DNA of 64,000 bases from Taibaiella sp965229095 (GCA_965229095.1 OZ245855.1:930001-994000); one strand, 5' to 3'; counted from the first letter of the stretch, positions 33,602-43,073 are shown. Numbers and translations are program-made. Notes: a model not told the origin generated them from the letters alone.

Positions 33602-33729
33602 AAGTTCCCCAACCAGGCTTTATTCCCGGAATGCCTCAGCAAGGCATATTTTCCCGTATCATTCAAACCAGGCAGGATAAGCAACAAGGCTTCGTTCCCT
33701 ACCAGACTATATTGAACCATAACCAAGAT

Positions 33730-34536
33730 ATGAGCAACAGATTTTTGAAAACAGGTGTCGCTGCATTACTCCTAGTAGCAGCTTCAATACAAGTGCAGGC
33801 ACAAGCCGGCATTACCGCTTCTCCTACCCGGCTTTATTATAAACCCGGTAACAAGCAAGAGCAAAAAGTGATCGTGAGCAATCCCAATAAAGATAAATCG
33901 CTCGAAATAGGTGTTTCTATTAATGACTGGAATTATGATTCCCTGGGCAATAACCTTTCTTTTGAAGCGGGAACCTTACCCACATCCTGTGCCACCAATG
34001 TTAAGGTACTTCCCGGTTCTTACTTTACCCTTGCTCCCGGCGAGACCAAGGAACTGAGCGTATCGGTAGCGGGTGTACCCAGCGACAAGAACATTCCTGT
34101 TCGTACGGCTATGCTTTACCTTACCCAGCTTAACCCCGGCGATGCAACAGCTCAGAATGGTGCAGCCATTAAGGTAACGGTACGCATGGGTATCAAGATC
34201 TATTATTCGGAAGATGCCAATGCCAAAGCCAATATGGACATCACCAATTTTACGACCGTAAAGGATGGGGATAAGATCAGTGCATTAAAACTCTATGTCG
34301 ACAACAATGGCGCTATATGGCTGAACGGGACTATTCATTACGATCTGCTGAATAAGGAGACCGGTAAAAAATACCAGATCGCCGCCATGGAATTCTACTC
34401 CCTGCCGGGTGATAAAAGGGTGTTTGAGAATGCCTTGCCCAAGGATATGGATAAAGGTAAATATACAGCCACTGCTATTGTCAACTTTGGTACCAATGAA
34501 GAGTTGAAGATCGCTGAACTGGATTTTAACTACTGA
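33730..34536 (+). CDS. PapD-like periplasmic fimbrial chaperone
   Basis: A 268-residue protein from the ATG at 33730. It has a signal peptide ending QVQAQ near residue 25 and two Ig-like domains. The anchor pair known in PapD (Arg8 and Lys112, which grip the C-terminus of the subunit) has clear equivalents: R34 in ITASPTRLYY and K156 in RMGIKIYY. Archaic (Csu-type) marks are present: SINDWNYDSLGN (63-74), GTLPTSCATNVKVLP (81-95) and FTLAPGETKELSVSV (99-113). The chaperone would take secreted subunits from the Sec machinery and complete their fold by donor strand complementation. It lies between subunit and tip-like genes in a tightly spaced operon (17 nt to the next). Confidence 0.82.
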   Translation: MSNRFLKTGVAALLLVAASIQVQAQAGITASPTRLYYKPGNKQEQKVIVSNPNKDKSLEIGVSINDWNYDSLGNNLSFEAGTLPTSCATNVKVLPGSYFTLAPGETKELSVSVAGVPSDKNIPVRTAMLYLTQLNPGDATAQNGAAIKVTVRMGIKIYYSEDANAKANMDITNFTTVKDGDKISALKLYVDNNGAIWLNGTIHYDLLNKETGKKYQIAAMEFYSLPGDKRVFENALPKDMDKGKYTATAIVNFGTNEELKIAELDFNY

Positions 34537-34553
34537 TACCTAAAAAAGCAATT

Positions 34554-35648
34554 GTGAACAACTTCATCTCTTTCCGTCGCTTTTTATACAGCCTCCTGCT
34601 GATCGGTTGCGGAGCTACGGGTTTGTATGCCCAGAATATACAGGCTGGTGGTCAAAGCTATCTTACCATTGGCGATACGGCAACATTGGTGAGCGGTATC
34701 ACTTTCAGCAATAACATGAGAGTGCAATTCAATGGCGGCAACTCAACGGTGCCCAACTGGAAGCTGACAGTACAGCCTTTGACCGCTTATTTTGTGGCAC
34801 AACAAAGCAGCTCTGGTGATGTGGCACAGTTTGGCCCTGGCCCCAATTGGCCTATCCAGTATTTTGCTATAAAGCTGAACCCCGGCGCTTCCCAGAATTC
34901 CTGGAGCAATCCTAATTCCATCAGTGCTATAGGTGCAGTGTCCTCTACGATACCGCTTACAGCATCGGAAATCACTCTGGTAGAGAAATCAAATTATAAG
35001 ATCGTGGCCAGTGATTACTTTGCCATGTCTTACGATCTTATCCTTACCGGGAGCAGGCAATTGCTTACCCTGCACCGCGATAATTATATCCTCGTGATGC
35101 GGTACCGCTTGTACAACAATGCCGGCGCGCTGATCAGCCAGATGGACTATAACCACCAAATCGGTTTATGGCCTGGCTGGATGACTTTGCCGCAAACGGT
35201 TACGCCCCAGATCACCAATGGCATTGTGTTGCAGAACGGCGGTAGTAATGTAAGCCTTAACTTCGGGCAAACGGCGCAATCCTATGCAACAGGTGTGGAG
35301 AGCGTATTGAACAATAGCCTTAAAGTATCCTCTGCCGATGGCAAATACCAGGTGACGGTGCAAACCTTGTCTGATTATTTCTCCAGGTCGGGAGCAGCTT
35401 CCACCATTCCCGTTTCGAAGGTGAGGCTTACGGCTACTCCCAATACTGCTTCGGTTGTAAGCAGCTATAGCCCCGTCAATTTATCGACTACACCCCGAAC
35501 CCTGATTGTCAATAACACTTCAGCAGGTGTTATCAACAATTATAATCTTACCTATAGTACCAAGTCCAATACCAACCAGGATGCTTTCATGAATGTGCCT
35601 GCCGGTACCTACGAAACGCAGATCACCTTTATCATGAACCCGCTTTAA
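34554..35648 (+). CDS. Two-domain tip-like fimbrial subunit
   Basis: A 364-residue secreted protein with a GTG start at 34554 and a signal peptide ending GLYAQ near residue 27. It is about twice the subunit length. The N-terminal half (28-205) is beta-rich with a unique sequence (YLTIGDTATLVSGITFSNN, NPGASQNSWSNPNSISA). The C-terminal half (205-364) is subunit-like: VSLNFGQTAQSYATGVE, SLKVSSADGKYQVTVQTLSDY and the final strand PAGTYETQITFIMNPL. This two-domain design (N-terminal binding domain plus C-terminal pilin domain) is what tip adhesins such as CsuE or FimH have. The binding partner is unknown. It is 17 nt after the chaperone and 11-26 nt before the usher-like gene. Confidence 0.65.
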   Translation: MNNFISFRRFLYSLLLIGCGATGLYAQNIQAGGQSYLTIGDTATLVSGITFSNNMRVQFNGGNSTVPNWKLTVQPLTAYFVAQQSSSGDVAQFGPGPNWPIQYFAIKLNPGASQNSWSNPNSISAIGAVSSTIPLTASEITLVEKSNYKIVASDYFAMSYDLILTGSRQLLTLHRDNYILVMRYRLYNNAGALISQMDYNHQIGLWPGWMTLPQTVTPQITNGIVLQNGGSNVSLNFGQTAQSYATGVESVLNNSLKVSSADGKYQVTVQTLSDYFSRSGAASTIPVSKVRLTATPNTASVVSSYSPVNLSTTPRTLIVNNTSAGVINNYNLTYSTKSNTNQDAFMNVPAGTYETQITFIMNPL

Positions 35649-35674
35649 ATTGCCCTTTTTTGTTCCATCGCCTG

Positions 35675-38464
35675 ATGCGTTTTTCCTTTATCCATAACAT
35701 TATCCTGTTCCTGCTCTGCTGTTGCCTAACTATTACCGGTTACGCTCAGGGACAAGGCGGTCTGGTTTTACGCTTAACAGATAGTGTTACGGAAGTAAAG
35801 AACGAAGAGCTGAAAGATGTTACGATAGCCATAGAGAATAAGAGTAACACGATATTTAAAGGCACTTTGCATCTGTATTGTGGCAAAGGGGCCAGGATAG
35901 CGACCAAACAAGACCTCCCGGTTACAGTGGAAGCGGGGAAAAGTCTGTTTGTCGCTGCTAAAGTATATATAGGCGCCAATACACTCGCCGGTAAAATCCC
36001 CTATAGTGCCCAGCTCCTGGATCAGCAACGTACCAGGATCGCAGAAACCACGGCTACCTTGCGGCTGACCGGCAGCAGGATGATGCAGGCCTACCTGCCC
36101 GAAACCGAAATCATCATGCCGGCTTCGGGACAAATGATCCAGGTGCCGGTAGTGGTAAAAAACAAGGGTAATATACCCCAGGAAGTCAATATCGTTATCG
36201 CTTACCCTACCGAATTACACGATGAGACGAACAAATCCATTAAGGTTACGGTACCGCCTTTCAGGGATACGACTTTATATTTTAGCCGGAAAGTGACCCG
36301 TAGTATGATCGATCTGGAATACCTGGATATCTCCATGTATGGGGTGTACAGCAGCGGAGATTATTTCGGTATTGCATCGGCTTCTGTACAAGGTATCAAA
36401 AGTAAAAAGAAGTATGGCCGGAAAACATTGAACGGCTACGGCAGCGACCGGGGAGCCAACTTTGTCACGATAGGCTCGCAGAATACCTTCTCGGAAAACG
36501 AATCTTATATGTTGCAAACCAAAGGCGACTATGCCTTGAATAAAGGAAATATTGCTTTCAGCCTCAATATCTATAAATGGAAAAATAGTTCCCTGCCTAC
36601 TTTGATCAATGATACCTGGCTTGCTTTTGAATACAAAGGCGCCGGTATAAAGGTGGGTAATATTATCCAGAACGGAGAGTTGAGTTACAGCGGGCGCGGG
36701 GCCGAAGCTTACTACTATACCGATTCCCTGAGAAGGACAAAAATATATGCGGGCTACCTGGACAAATCCTTTAACCTGATCAACGATAAAAATGGCAGCT
36801 CCAGCTTTGGCAGCGCAGCCTGGGCGGGCTTTACCAGGGATATGGGCCGTGTACGGAATAATACGACCGTTTCCTTTGACCAGGATAAATATGCCGGTAC
36901 CAAAAGCGTATTATTGGTAAACGATGCCACCTGGCGTCTGAACGAATTGCTTTTTGCGGCTGCGAAAGTAGGCATTGCCAACAGCGTGGCATCGGATGAA
37001 TCGAAAGAAAGCCATCAATCCATTTCGTTGGGAGGCAGTATCAATGGTAATCTTTCGAAGATGCTTTCCATAAGCAGCGATAATCTCTACGCATCGGGCT
37101 ATTACCCCGGTACCAGGAGAGGTACCCTGGCCTTGAACGAAAGGCTGAGCCTGCGTTTGGGGAAGACGACATTGGGAGCAGGTTATATGTACAACTACCT
37201 CAACCCCGAATATTTTCTTCGCGGCGGTACACCTTTCCGCAACAATAATAAAGGAAGCACTGCCGAAATAAGCGCTGCCCGTTCCATAGGGGAGCTTAAC
37301 CTGTCGCTGGCAGCACAGTACTACCACGAAGCGGGCAACTGGTTCAGCAATGGCACCACTTTGCCGGGTAGCACCGATGCATTCCGGCTGAGCCTGGGCG
37401 GCGCATTCACCGACCGTAACAGCAGGCAGAGTATTATGTTCAAGGCCGATATCGGTAAATATACCGCCAGCTTTATGTCGGGCGAGCGCTGGCAATTCCG
37501 CGCCAATCTTTCCTATGCCTTCCGCTTCTTCCGGTTGACGGCTAATATACAGAAAGGTAATTTTTACCTGTCGGAAGTATTCCAGGAAATTACCGGCGGT
37601 AAGAACAATGTAAGGCTGAACATCGCCCCGGCTATAACCCAGACCTTCTTTAACCGCAGGCTAAAGATAGATGCAGGACTTACCTATTATAAAGACTTTT
37701 ACATCAGCAGTATTTTATATAATGCAGCGGCAGACTTTAGCTTGGGCAGCACCCGCCTTTTTGCTACGGTACAATACAACACCTTCGCTTCATCGGCATC
37801 TTACCGCAATATCCAGTTCGGGCTCACGCAACTGTTGCCGCAATCGGGTAAAGGATTACTGCAAAACAAAAGCGCTATTGATCTTTTCGTGTTTTACGAC
37901 AACAATGCGAATGGTACTTTTGACAAAGGAGATTCTATAGCGACGGGTTATATGGCCTCATTCGATAAGACCTTGCTCGTTACCAATAAAGAAGGTAAAA
38001 TGAGCTATAGCAAGTTGCCTGCAGGTAGCTATAAAGTTTATTTTCCTACCCAGAAAGGTTGGTATGGTAAAGATGAGCTGATCATATTGAGCGAAAAAGA
38101 AACGGTACACCTGGATATTCCTTTACGACAGACGGGTACCATAGCAGGTAATATCGCATATGAATTCGATGAGATATTAAGCTATGCCACCGCTATGGAC
38201 CTGGCTGGCCAGTCGATAACCGCAACCAATACGGAGGGCAAAACCTTTGAAGCCCGTACCGATGATAATGGCCGCTACCTGCTTTATGTGCCGGCAGGCA
38301 CGTATACGGTAACGGTAAGCAATGTACCGGTACAAATCGAAGTGCTGCCTGCAGGTAAGCATCAGCAACTGTTGCAGGTTAACCCAGGTACCATTACCGG
38401 CGATATCGATTTCAAGCTTAAAGTAAAGCAGCGTAAAATAGAGGTGAAGAAATTCGGCCAGTAA
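35675..38464 (+). CDS. Usher-like outer membrane protein
   Basis: About 929 residues from ATG 35675 (the 11-nt gap to the TTG at 35660 is less likely). Signal peptide to about residue 25 (TITGYAQ). The N-terminal part (30-245) carries two Ig-like domains: VTIAIENKSNTIFKGTL and IQVPVVVKNKGNIPQEVNIVI (NEW3-type). A large central barrel-like part (about 255-725) has many alternating aromatic strands such as YALNKGNIAFSLNIYKW and QNTFSENESYMLQTKGDY. C-terminal domains follow: an SdrB/prealbumin-type DNNANGTFDKGDS near 740-751 and a carboxypeptidase-regulatory TGTIAGNIAYEF near 820-920. This order (N-terminal domain, barrel, two C-terminal Ig domains) is that of chaperone-usher outer membrane ushers. 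No PapC motif is recognised by eye. Confidence 0.6.
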   Translation: MRFSFIHNIILFLLCCCLTITGYAQGQGGLVLRLTDSVTEVKNEELKDVTIAIENKSNTIFKGTLHLYCGKGARIATKQDLPVTVEAGKSLFVAAKVYIGANTLAGKIPYSAQLLDQQRTRIAETTATLRLTGSRMMQAYLPETEIIMPASGQMIQVPVVVKNKGNIPQEVNIVIAYPTELHDETNKSIKVTVPPFRDTTLYFSRKVTRSMIDLEYLDISMYGVYSSGDYFGIASASVQGIKSKKKYGRKTLNGYGSDRGANFVTIGSQNTFSENESYMLQTKGDYALNKGNIAFSLNIYKWKNSSLPTLINDTWLAFEYKGAGIKVGNIIQNGELSYSGRGAEAYYYTDSLRRTKIYAGYLDKSFNLINDKNGSSSFGSAAWAGFTRDMGRVRNNTTVSFDQDKYAGTKSVLLVNDATWRLNELLFAAAKVGIANSVASDESKESHQSISLGGSINGNLSKMLSISSDNLYASGYYPGTRRGTLALNERLSLRLGKTTLGAGYMYNYLNPEYFLRGGTPFRNNNKGSTAEISAARSIGELNLSLAAQYYHEAGNWFSNGTTLPGSTDAFRLSLGGAFTDRNSRQSIMFKADIGKYTASFMSGERWQFRANLSYAFRFFRLTANIQKGNFYLSEVFQEITGGKNNVRLNIAPAITQTFFNRRLKIDAGLTYYKDFYISSILYNAAADFSLGSTRLFATVQYNTFASSASYRNIQFGLTQLLPQSGKGLLQNKSAIDLFVFYDNNANGTFDKGDSIATGYMASFDKTLLVTNKEGKMSYSKLPAGSYKVYFPTQKGWYGKDELIILSEKETVHLDIPLRQTGTIAGNIAYEFDEILSYATAMDLAGQSITATNTEGKTFEARTDDNGRYLLYVPAGTYTVTVSNVPVQIEVLPAGKHQQLLQVNPGTITGDIDFKLKVKQRKIEVKKFGQ

Positions 38465-38665
38465 AGTATCGCCGTTTCCCTGTGGCAAGCTTACGCTTCG
38501 TAATCACTTCCTGTGTTTTCCTGTCTTCGGGTTAAAACTTACTCTTTATTCATCTCCTCGTGCCGCTGTATCGTAAAAATTACGGTATAAATAATACATT
38601 TGTTGAAGAACAGATAGCATGTCTTGTTCTATAATGGCATTATCGTTCATTTCAAATCCATTCAT

Positions 38666-40204
38666 ATGTCTACGGTTGCATTGAACAGTAGTGAAGGAAG
38701 GTGGGTAATGGCGACAACGATCATGGCCTCGGCAATGGCTTTTATCGATGGCACAGCTCTTAACGTAGTGCTGCCATCGTTGCAACGGGGCCTTAATGCC
38801 AGCGGCGCCGATTTGTTCTGGATATTAAATGCTTACTTGCTGATGCTGGCTTCCCTAACTCTTATCGGTGGCGCTCTGGGCGATAAGCTGGGCCGTAAAA
38901 AGATCTTTGGATGGGGTATTGCCATTTTTCTCCTGGGCTCCGGCCTATGTGGCTTTGCGCCGAATGTTTTTACCTTAATTATTTTCAGGGCAGTACAGGG
39001 TGCGGGTGGGGCATTAATGATACCCGGCAGTTTATCCCTCATCTCTTCCTCGATTAATGAAGAAGAGCGGGGCAAGGCCATCGGTACCTGGTCGGCCGTA
39101 ACCACGATGGTAACCATCGGTGGCCCCGTATTGGGCGGCCTGCTGGGCGATGCCGGTTTATGGCGATATATCTTTTTCATCAACCTGCCTATCGGGATAG
39201 CGACCCTTTTCTTTCTGTGGCGGTATGTAAAGGAACAAAAGGAAACAAGCAGCGATAAGACCCTGGATATAGCCGGAGCGATAACTATAGCTACGGGCCT
39301 GGCTTTACTTACTTTTGGTTTCCTGCGGATTCCTGCCATCGGGTTCAACAATTGGGAAGTTATCAGTACGCTTGGGGCGGGCCTTTTGTTGCTCTTTGTA
39401 TTTGTATGGCTGGAAAAGAAAAGCAAACATCCGATGATGCCGCTGACCTTATTTACCAACAGGACTTTTAGCGGGGTTAACTTACTGACCTTCTTTTTAT
39501 ATGCGGGCCTGGGTGCGGGAATGCTATTCCTGGGCTTAAACCTGGTACAAGTGCAGGGCTATAGCCAATTGCAATCGGGCCTTACCTTTTTACCTTTCAC
39601 CTTATTGATGATCGTCCTGGCAAGGTATGCCGGCAGCCTTGCCGACAAGCAAGGACCAAGGCTCTTTCTTATCGCAGGGCCAGCTATAGCCGGCCTGGGC
39701 TTATTGTTACTGGCTTTTGTCGGGCAAACAAAGGGGCCGGGAGAATACTGGACCACTTTCTTCCCGGGTATCCTGGTCTTTGGTTTCGGAATGTCGGTTA
39801 CGGTATCGCCATTGACGGCTGCAGTAATGGGCGCGGTGAGTCCTCGTTTTTCCGGTACCGCTTCGGGTATCAACAATGCGGTATCGCGTATCTCGGGTGT
39901 ATTTGCCAATGCCATTTTCGGCGCCCTGGCCGTTTTGTTTTTTGCCAGTATGCTACAGCAGCAATTAAAAACAACAATACTTCCGGAAATACAGCAGCAA
40001 CAGGTATTGGCGCAGGCAACAAACCTGGGCAATGCGACGGTGCCTGCAGGTATTACCGTCAAGGAGCAGGAGCGGGTGGTACAATGGTACCACGAAAGTT
40101 TTATTGCCGCCTATTCCCGTATTATGTTCCTGGCTTCGGGGCTTTGCTTTACCGGAGCATTGATGTCCTTGTTGCTGGTGAAGAACCCTGTGCCGGACCC
40201 ATAA
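38666..40204 (+). CDS. MFS transporter, DHA2 (EmrB/QacA) family
   Basis: A 14-helix major facilitator exporter of about 512 residues from the ATG at 38666. Marks: the first helix with FIDGTALNVVLPSLQ, motif A GDKLGRKKIFGWG between TM2 and TM3, motif C-like VIGGPVLGGLLGD in TM5, and the extra helices of DHA2 members. It exports drugs or metabolites with proton antiport; the substrate is not visible. No membrane fusion protein is next to it, unlike EmrAB operons. The upstream reading start at 38624 is less likely. Its 3' end lies close to the convergent OpuC locus. Confidence 0.92.
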   Translation: MSTVALNSSEGRWVMATTIMASAMAFIDGTALNVVLPSLQRGLNASGADLFWILNAYLLMLASLTLIGGALGDKLGRKKIFGWGIAIFLLGSGLCGFAPNVFTLIIFRAVQGAGGALMIPGSLSLISSSINEEERGKAIGTWSAVTTMVTIGGPVLGGLLGDAGLWRYIFFINLPIGIATLFFLWRYVKEQKETSSDKTLDIAGAITIATGLALLTFGFLRIPAIGFNNWEVISTLGAGLLLLFVFVWLEKKSKHPMMPLTLFTNRTFSGVNLLTFFLYAGLGAGMLFLGLNLVQVQGYSQLQSGLTFLPFTLLMIVLARYAGSLADKQGPRLFLIAGPAIAGLGLLLLAFVGQTKGPGEYWTTFFPGILVFGFGMSVTVSPLTAAVMGAVSPRFSGTASGINNAVSRISGVFANAIFGALAVLFFASMLQQQLKTTILPEIQQQQVLAQATNLGNATVPAGITVKEQERVVQWYHESFIAAYSRIMFLASGLCFTGALMSLLLVKNPVPDP

Positions 40205-40237
40205 AACCAGGAAGGAACGGAATACCTGCGATGGTAT

Positions 40238-41809
40238 TTAGGGCTTTTGATCCAAATACTTTTTAAGATCGGTGATGCTTTTTATATTCAGTTTATCGGC
40301 CTGCTGCCGGCGCATCATTAAAGCATAAGTATTATTGAAGCCGATAGGGGCCAGCCACCGGATATGAAAACGTTGGCTGAAGTGCTCTTTTACAAAATCA
40401 TAAACGGTGTTTTTATCCTTCACCAACTGTTCCACTGTAGCAGCGTCTGGTTGTAACAACACCAACAGACCGGTTCCGGTATATTCAGGGTACATATCTA
40501 TCTGGTCGCTGGCCATGGCGTCGAAACATATTTTTGTGCCGCCCAATCCTGTTTTGGTAGCTACGTCCAGCTCTGTATAACCTTTGATCAGCATGCTGTA
40601 CATATTACACAAGATGTATTGTTCACCAAATATTTTAGAGCCGATGCGTATTGTCCCCTTTTTGCCGTTGAGCGGGGCTTTCCATAAACCTTGTGCGCTT
40701 AAAAAATCCCTGGCAATCTTTTCGGGGCTTTGGTGCAGGTAATCGGCTTTATAATTTAAAACCGTCATGATCGAATCGTTGATTTTCCCCGAAAGCATAT
40801 TGAGCACGCTTTCCAGCTCGGGGTATTGCTGCAGTACCTTCTCTCGGACAATGGGCGCGGCATAATAAGGCGGGAAAATACCCTGGTCATCCTTTAACGT
40901 AACCAGGTCATAGGCTTTAAGCCGGCCGTCAGTACTATAACCGCTCACTACGTCCAATCGCCGTTCATAAGCTGCTTTATACATGACGGCATCACTGATC
41001 ACTACTGTGCGGATGCTAAGCCTGTATTTGTGTTTCAGGCCCAGGTAGCCGTCCGTACGTCCCATGAATTCCGGCGTAAATCCTGCCAGCAATTTGCCGC
41101 TCCCGGCGACAGGCAGCAAGTAAAAGGAAGATAAAACGACGGCAACAACCGGCAGGAGTAAATAAAGCATACCGGCTTTTTTGAAGCTTATCTTCTGGAT
41201 CCGCCCTAAAAAGAAATCAAACAGCACGGCCAGTAAAGCGGCGGGGATGGCGCCGGACAGGATCATATGGGTATTGTTGAGGGCTATACCGCCAAAGATA
41301 AATTCGCCCAGGCCACCTGCGGCAATATAAGCTGCCAGCGTAGCTACGCCAATATTGATTACCGTTGCCGTACGGATACCGGCCAGGATCACCGGCATGG
41401 CCAGGGGGAGTTCTACTTTGAAAAGCACCTGTGCCGGTCTCATGCCCATGCCGGAGGCAGCCTCTTTAAGCTGGGGGTCTACGCCCCCGATGCCGGTATA
41501 AGTATTGCGGATAATCGGTAGCAATGCATACAGGAACAAAGCCACGATAGCGGGCTTGGCGCCGATGCCCAACAGCGGTATCATAGCACCCAGCAATGCT
41601 ATACTGGGTATGGTTTGCAGGATACCGGCAATGCTTAGTACGATGCGGGCCAGCTTCCGCTTTTTGGAGATCAGTATGCCCAGTGGCAAGCCGATGAGCA
41701 CCGCCAGGAACAAGGCAATCAAAGTAAGGCTGATGTGCTGCAGGGTCTGCTCCAGCAATTTGCCCGAGTATTCCGACATAAACCCCCACAACGTTTGTTG
41801 TTCCTGCAT
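40238..41809 (-). CDS. Osmoprotectant ABC transporter: fused permease and substrate-binding protein
   Basis: A 523-residue fusion of the OpuCB-type permease and the OpuCC/ProX-type binding protein. Residues 1-225 hold about six transmembrane helices with the permease EAA-type loop (VDPQLKEAASGMGMRPAQVLFKVELPLAMPVILAG). Residues about 235-523 are the substrate-binding domain (IRIGSKIFGEQYILCNMYS, FDAMASDQIDMYPEYTGTG, NTYALMMRRQQADKLNIKSI). Its ligands in the family are betaines, choline and carnitine. The fusion anchors the binding domain to the membrane. Its ATG overlaps by one base the stop of the ATPase gene, so both are co-transcribed. Confidence 0.9.
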   Translation of the reverse strand: MQEQQTLWGFMSEYSGKLLEQTLQHISLTLIALFLAVLIGLPLGILISKKRKLARIVLSIAGILQTIPSIALLGAMIPLLGIGAKPAIVALFLYALLPIIRNTYTGIGGVDPQLKEAASGMGMRPAQVLFKVELPLAMPVILAGIRTATVINIGVATLAAYIAAGGLGEFIFGGIALNNTHMILSGAIPAALLAVLFDFFLGRIQKISFKKAGMLYLLLPVVAVVLSSFYLLPVAGSGKLLAGFTPEFMGRTDGYLGLKHKYRLSIRTVVISDAVMYKAAYERRLDVVSGYSTDGRLKAYDLVTLKDDQGIFPPYYAAPIVREKVLQQYPELESVLNMLSGKINDSIMTVLNYKADYLHQSPEKIARDFLSAQGLWKAPLNGKKGTIRIGSKIFGEQYILCNMYSMLIKGYTELDVATKTGLGGTKICFDAMASDQIDMYPEYTGTGLLVLLQPDAATVEQLVKDKNTVYDFVKEHFSQRFHIRWLAPIGFNNTYALMMRRQQADKLNIKSITDLKKYLDQKP

Positions 41810-42771
41810 CAGCGGTGTTTTTTATATTCAGCAAAAGCCTGCCACAGCCTGGCTGTGGAAATTTTCCGGGTTGCTCTATCTCCATCCTGCGCCAGAGTCC
41901 AAAGCATCGGTTCTTTATCATTTAGTTGTTCCATAGCCTGCCATAGAGAAGTATTATTATCCAGGACATTATCCGTTTCTGTGCCCTCAGTTGGTTCGAG
42001 GTAAGGCCATAGCGCCGTTATACGGGTAGTCATAAGTGCGAGCTGTAATTGCGCATCGGCCAGGAAGCGTTTTACAAAATCATTAGCAGGTTGAAAAAGC
42101 AGGTCCTCGGGCGTGCCCACCTGCATGATCTTTCCCTTATCCATAAGGCATATCCTGTCGCCCAGACTAAAAGCTTCCTGTATGTCGTGGGTTACCATCA
42201 GGATCGTCTTTCTTTTAAATTCATCCAGTTCGCTGAACTCTTTCCTGATTGCCGTCCTGGTTACAGGGTCCAGGGCGCCGAAAGGCTCGTCCATAAGCAA
42301 TACCGGAGGATCGGCAGCCAGGGCGCGGGCTACATTAACCCTTTGGGCCTCGCCGCCGCTCAGCTCATGCGGGTATTTACGGGTATACTCACCGGGAAGA
42401 TGCAGCTTTTGTAACAACTCTTTGATACGTGCCTCCGTTTTATGCTTCTCCCATCGTAAAAGCCGGGGCACTACGGCTATGTTTTCTGCAATGGTGTAAT
42501 GCGGAAAAAGGCTGTTGTGCTGCAATACATAACCCATTCCTTTGCGCAGCGCTTCCGGAGCCTGTTCCCGGATGTCTTTCCCATTTACCGAAATTGTTCC
42601 GTCGGAAACGGGTATCAGCCGGTTGATCATTTTTAAGGTAGTGGTCTTGCCGCAACCGCTCGTTCCCAGCAGGATAAAATTTTCCCCCTCCTGTACATCA
42701 AAGCTGATGTCGGCTACAGCCGCGGCTGATCCGAAAAACTTACTGACATGTGTTACTTTGATCAGGGCCAT
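41809..42771 (-). CDS. Osmoprotectant ABC transporter ATPase (OpuCA-like)
   Basis: A 320-residue ATPase with Walker A GTSGCGKTT (36-44), Q-loop QHNSLFPHYT (84-93), signature LSGGEAQR (137-144), and Walker B VLLMDEPFGALD (157-168), then the H-loop in MVTHDIQEAF. The C-terminal 75 residues (after about 245) are unlike the two CBS domains of ProV/OpuAA and are a short, unrecognised domain. The first gene of the two-gene osmolyte uptake operon with the fused permease-binding protein. It lies downstream of a strong terminator. Confidence 0.92.
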   Translation of the reverse strand: MALIKVTHVSKFFGSAAAVADISFDVQEGENFILLGTSGCGKTTTLKMINRLIPVSDGTISVNGKDIREQAPEALRKGMGYVLQHNSLFPHYTIAENIAVVPRLLRWEKHKTEARIKELLQKLHLPGEYTRKYPHELSGGEAQRVNVARALAADPPVLLMDEPFGALDPVTRTAIRKEFSELDEFKRKTILMVTHDIQEAFSLGDRICLMDKGKIMQVGTPEDLLFQPANDFVKRFLADAQLQLALMTTRITALWPYLEPTEGTETDNVLDNNTSLWQAMEQLNDKEPMLWTLAQDGDRATRKISTARLWQAFAEYKKHR

Positions 42772-42800
42772 TCCTTTTTCTTTGCGGTATAGACAACAAT

Positions 42801-42834
42801 AAAAAAGGAAGGCAGCAATACCTTCCTTTTTTTT
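42801..42834. terminator. Terminator between the SET and OpuC operons
   Basis: AAAAAAGGAAGG, an 8-nt loop and CCTTCCTTTTTTTT form a 12-bp stem with T-runs on both strands. It ends the minus-strand YwbE/SET transcript. The rest of the 42772-43073 spacer holds a REP-like palindrome and nothing else visible. Confidence 0.8.
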
Positions 42835-43000
42835 GCTATGCTAAGTTAGCGATAAATAATAATAAGAGAATAACGTTTAAGCGAGCGGGACCGGTTGCAA
42901 AGAACGAAGGTGTGCTCAATTATATGCTTATGACCTGCTATCTTAAATGGTCATCATTGGCGCCTGCACCTGCGAATACCCAGGATGCTGTATTTTATAA

Positions 43001-43020
43001 TGTCGTTGCATGCAACGTCA
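43001..43020. repeat. Palindromic REP-like repeat (CGTTGCATGCAACG type)
   Basis: TGTCGTTGCA / TGCAACGTCA: the CGTTGCATGCAACG core plus imperfect flanks, followed by CTACAG as in the other copies. Confidence 0.7.
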
Positions 43021-43073
43021 CTACAGCCCCGATATTTCTTTGTTCCCTGCTCAGGCGTAGCCTTAAACCTGTT

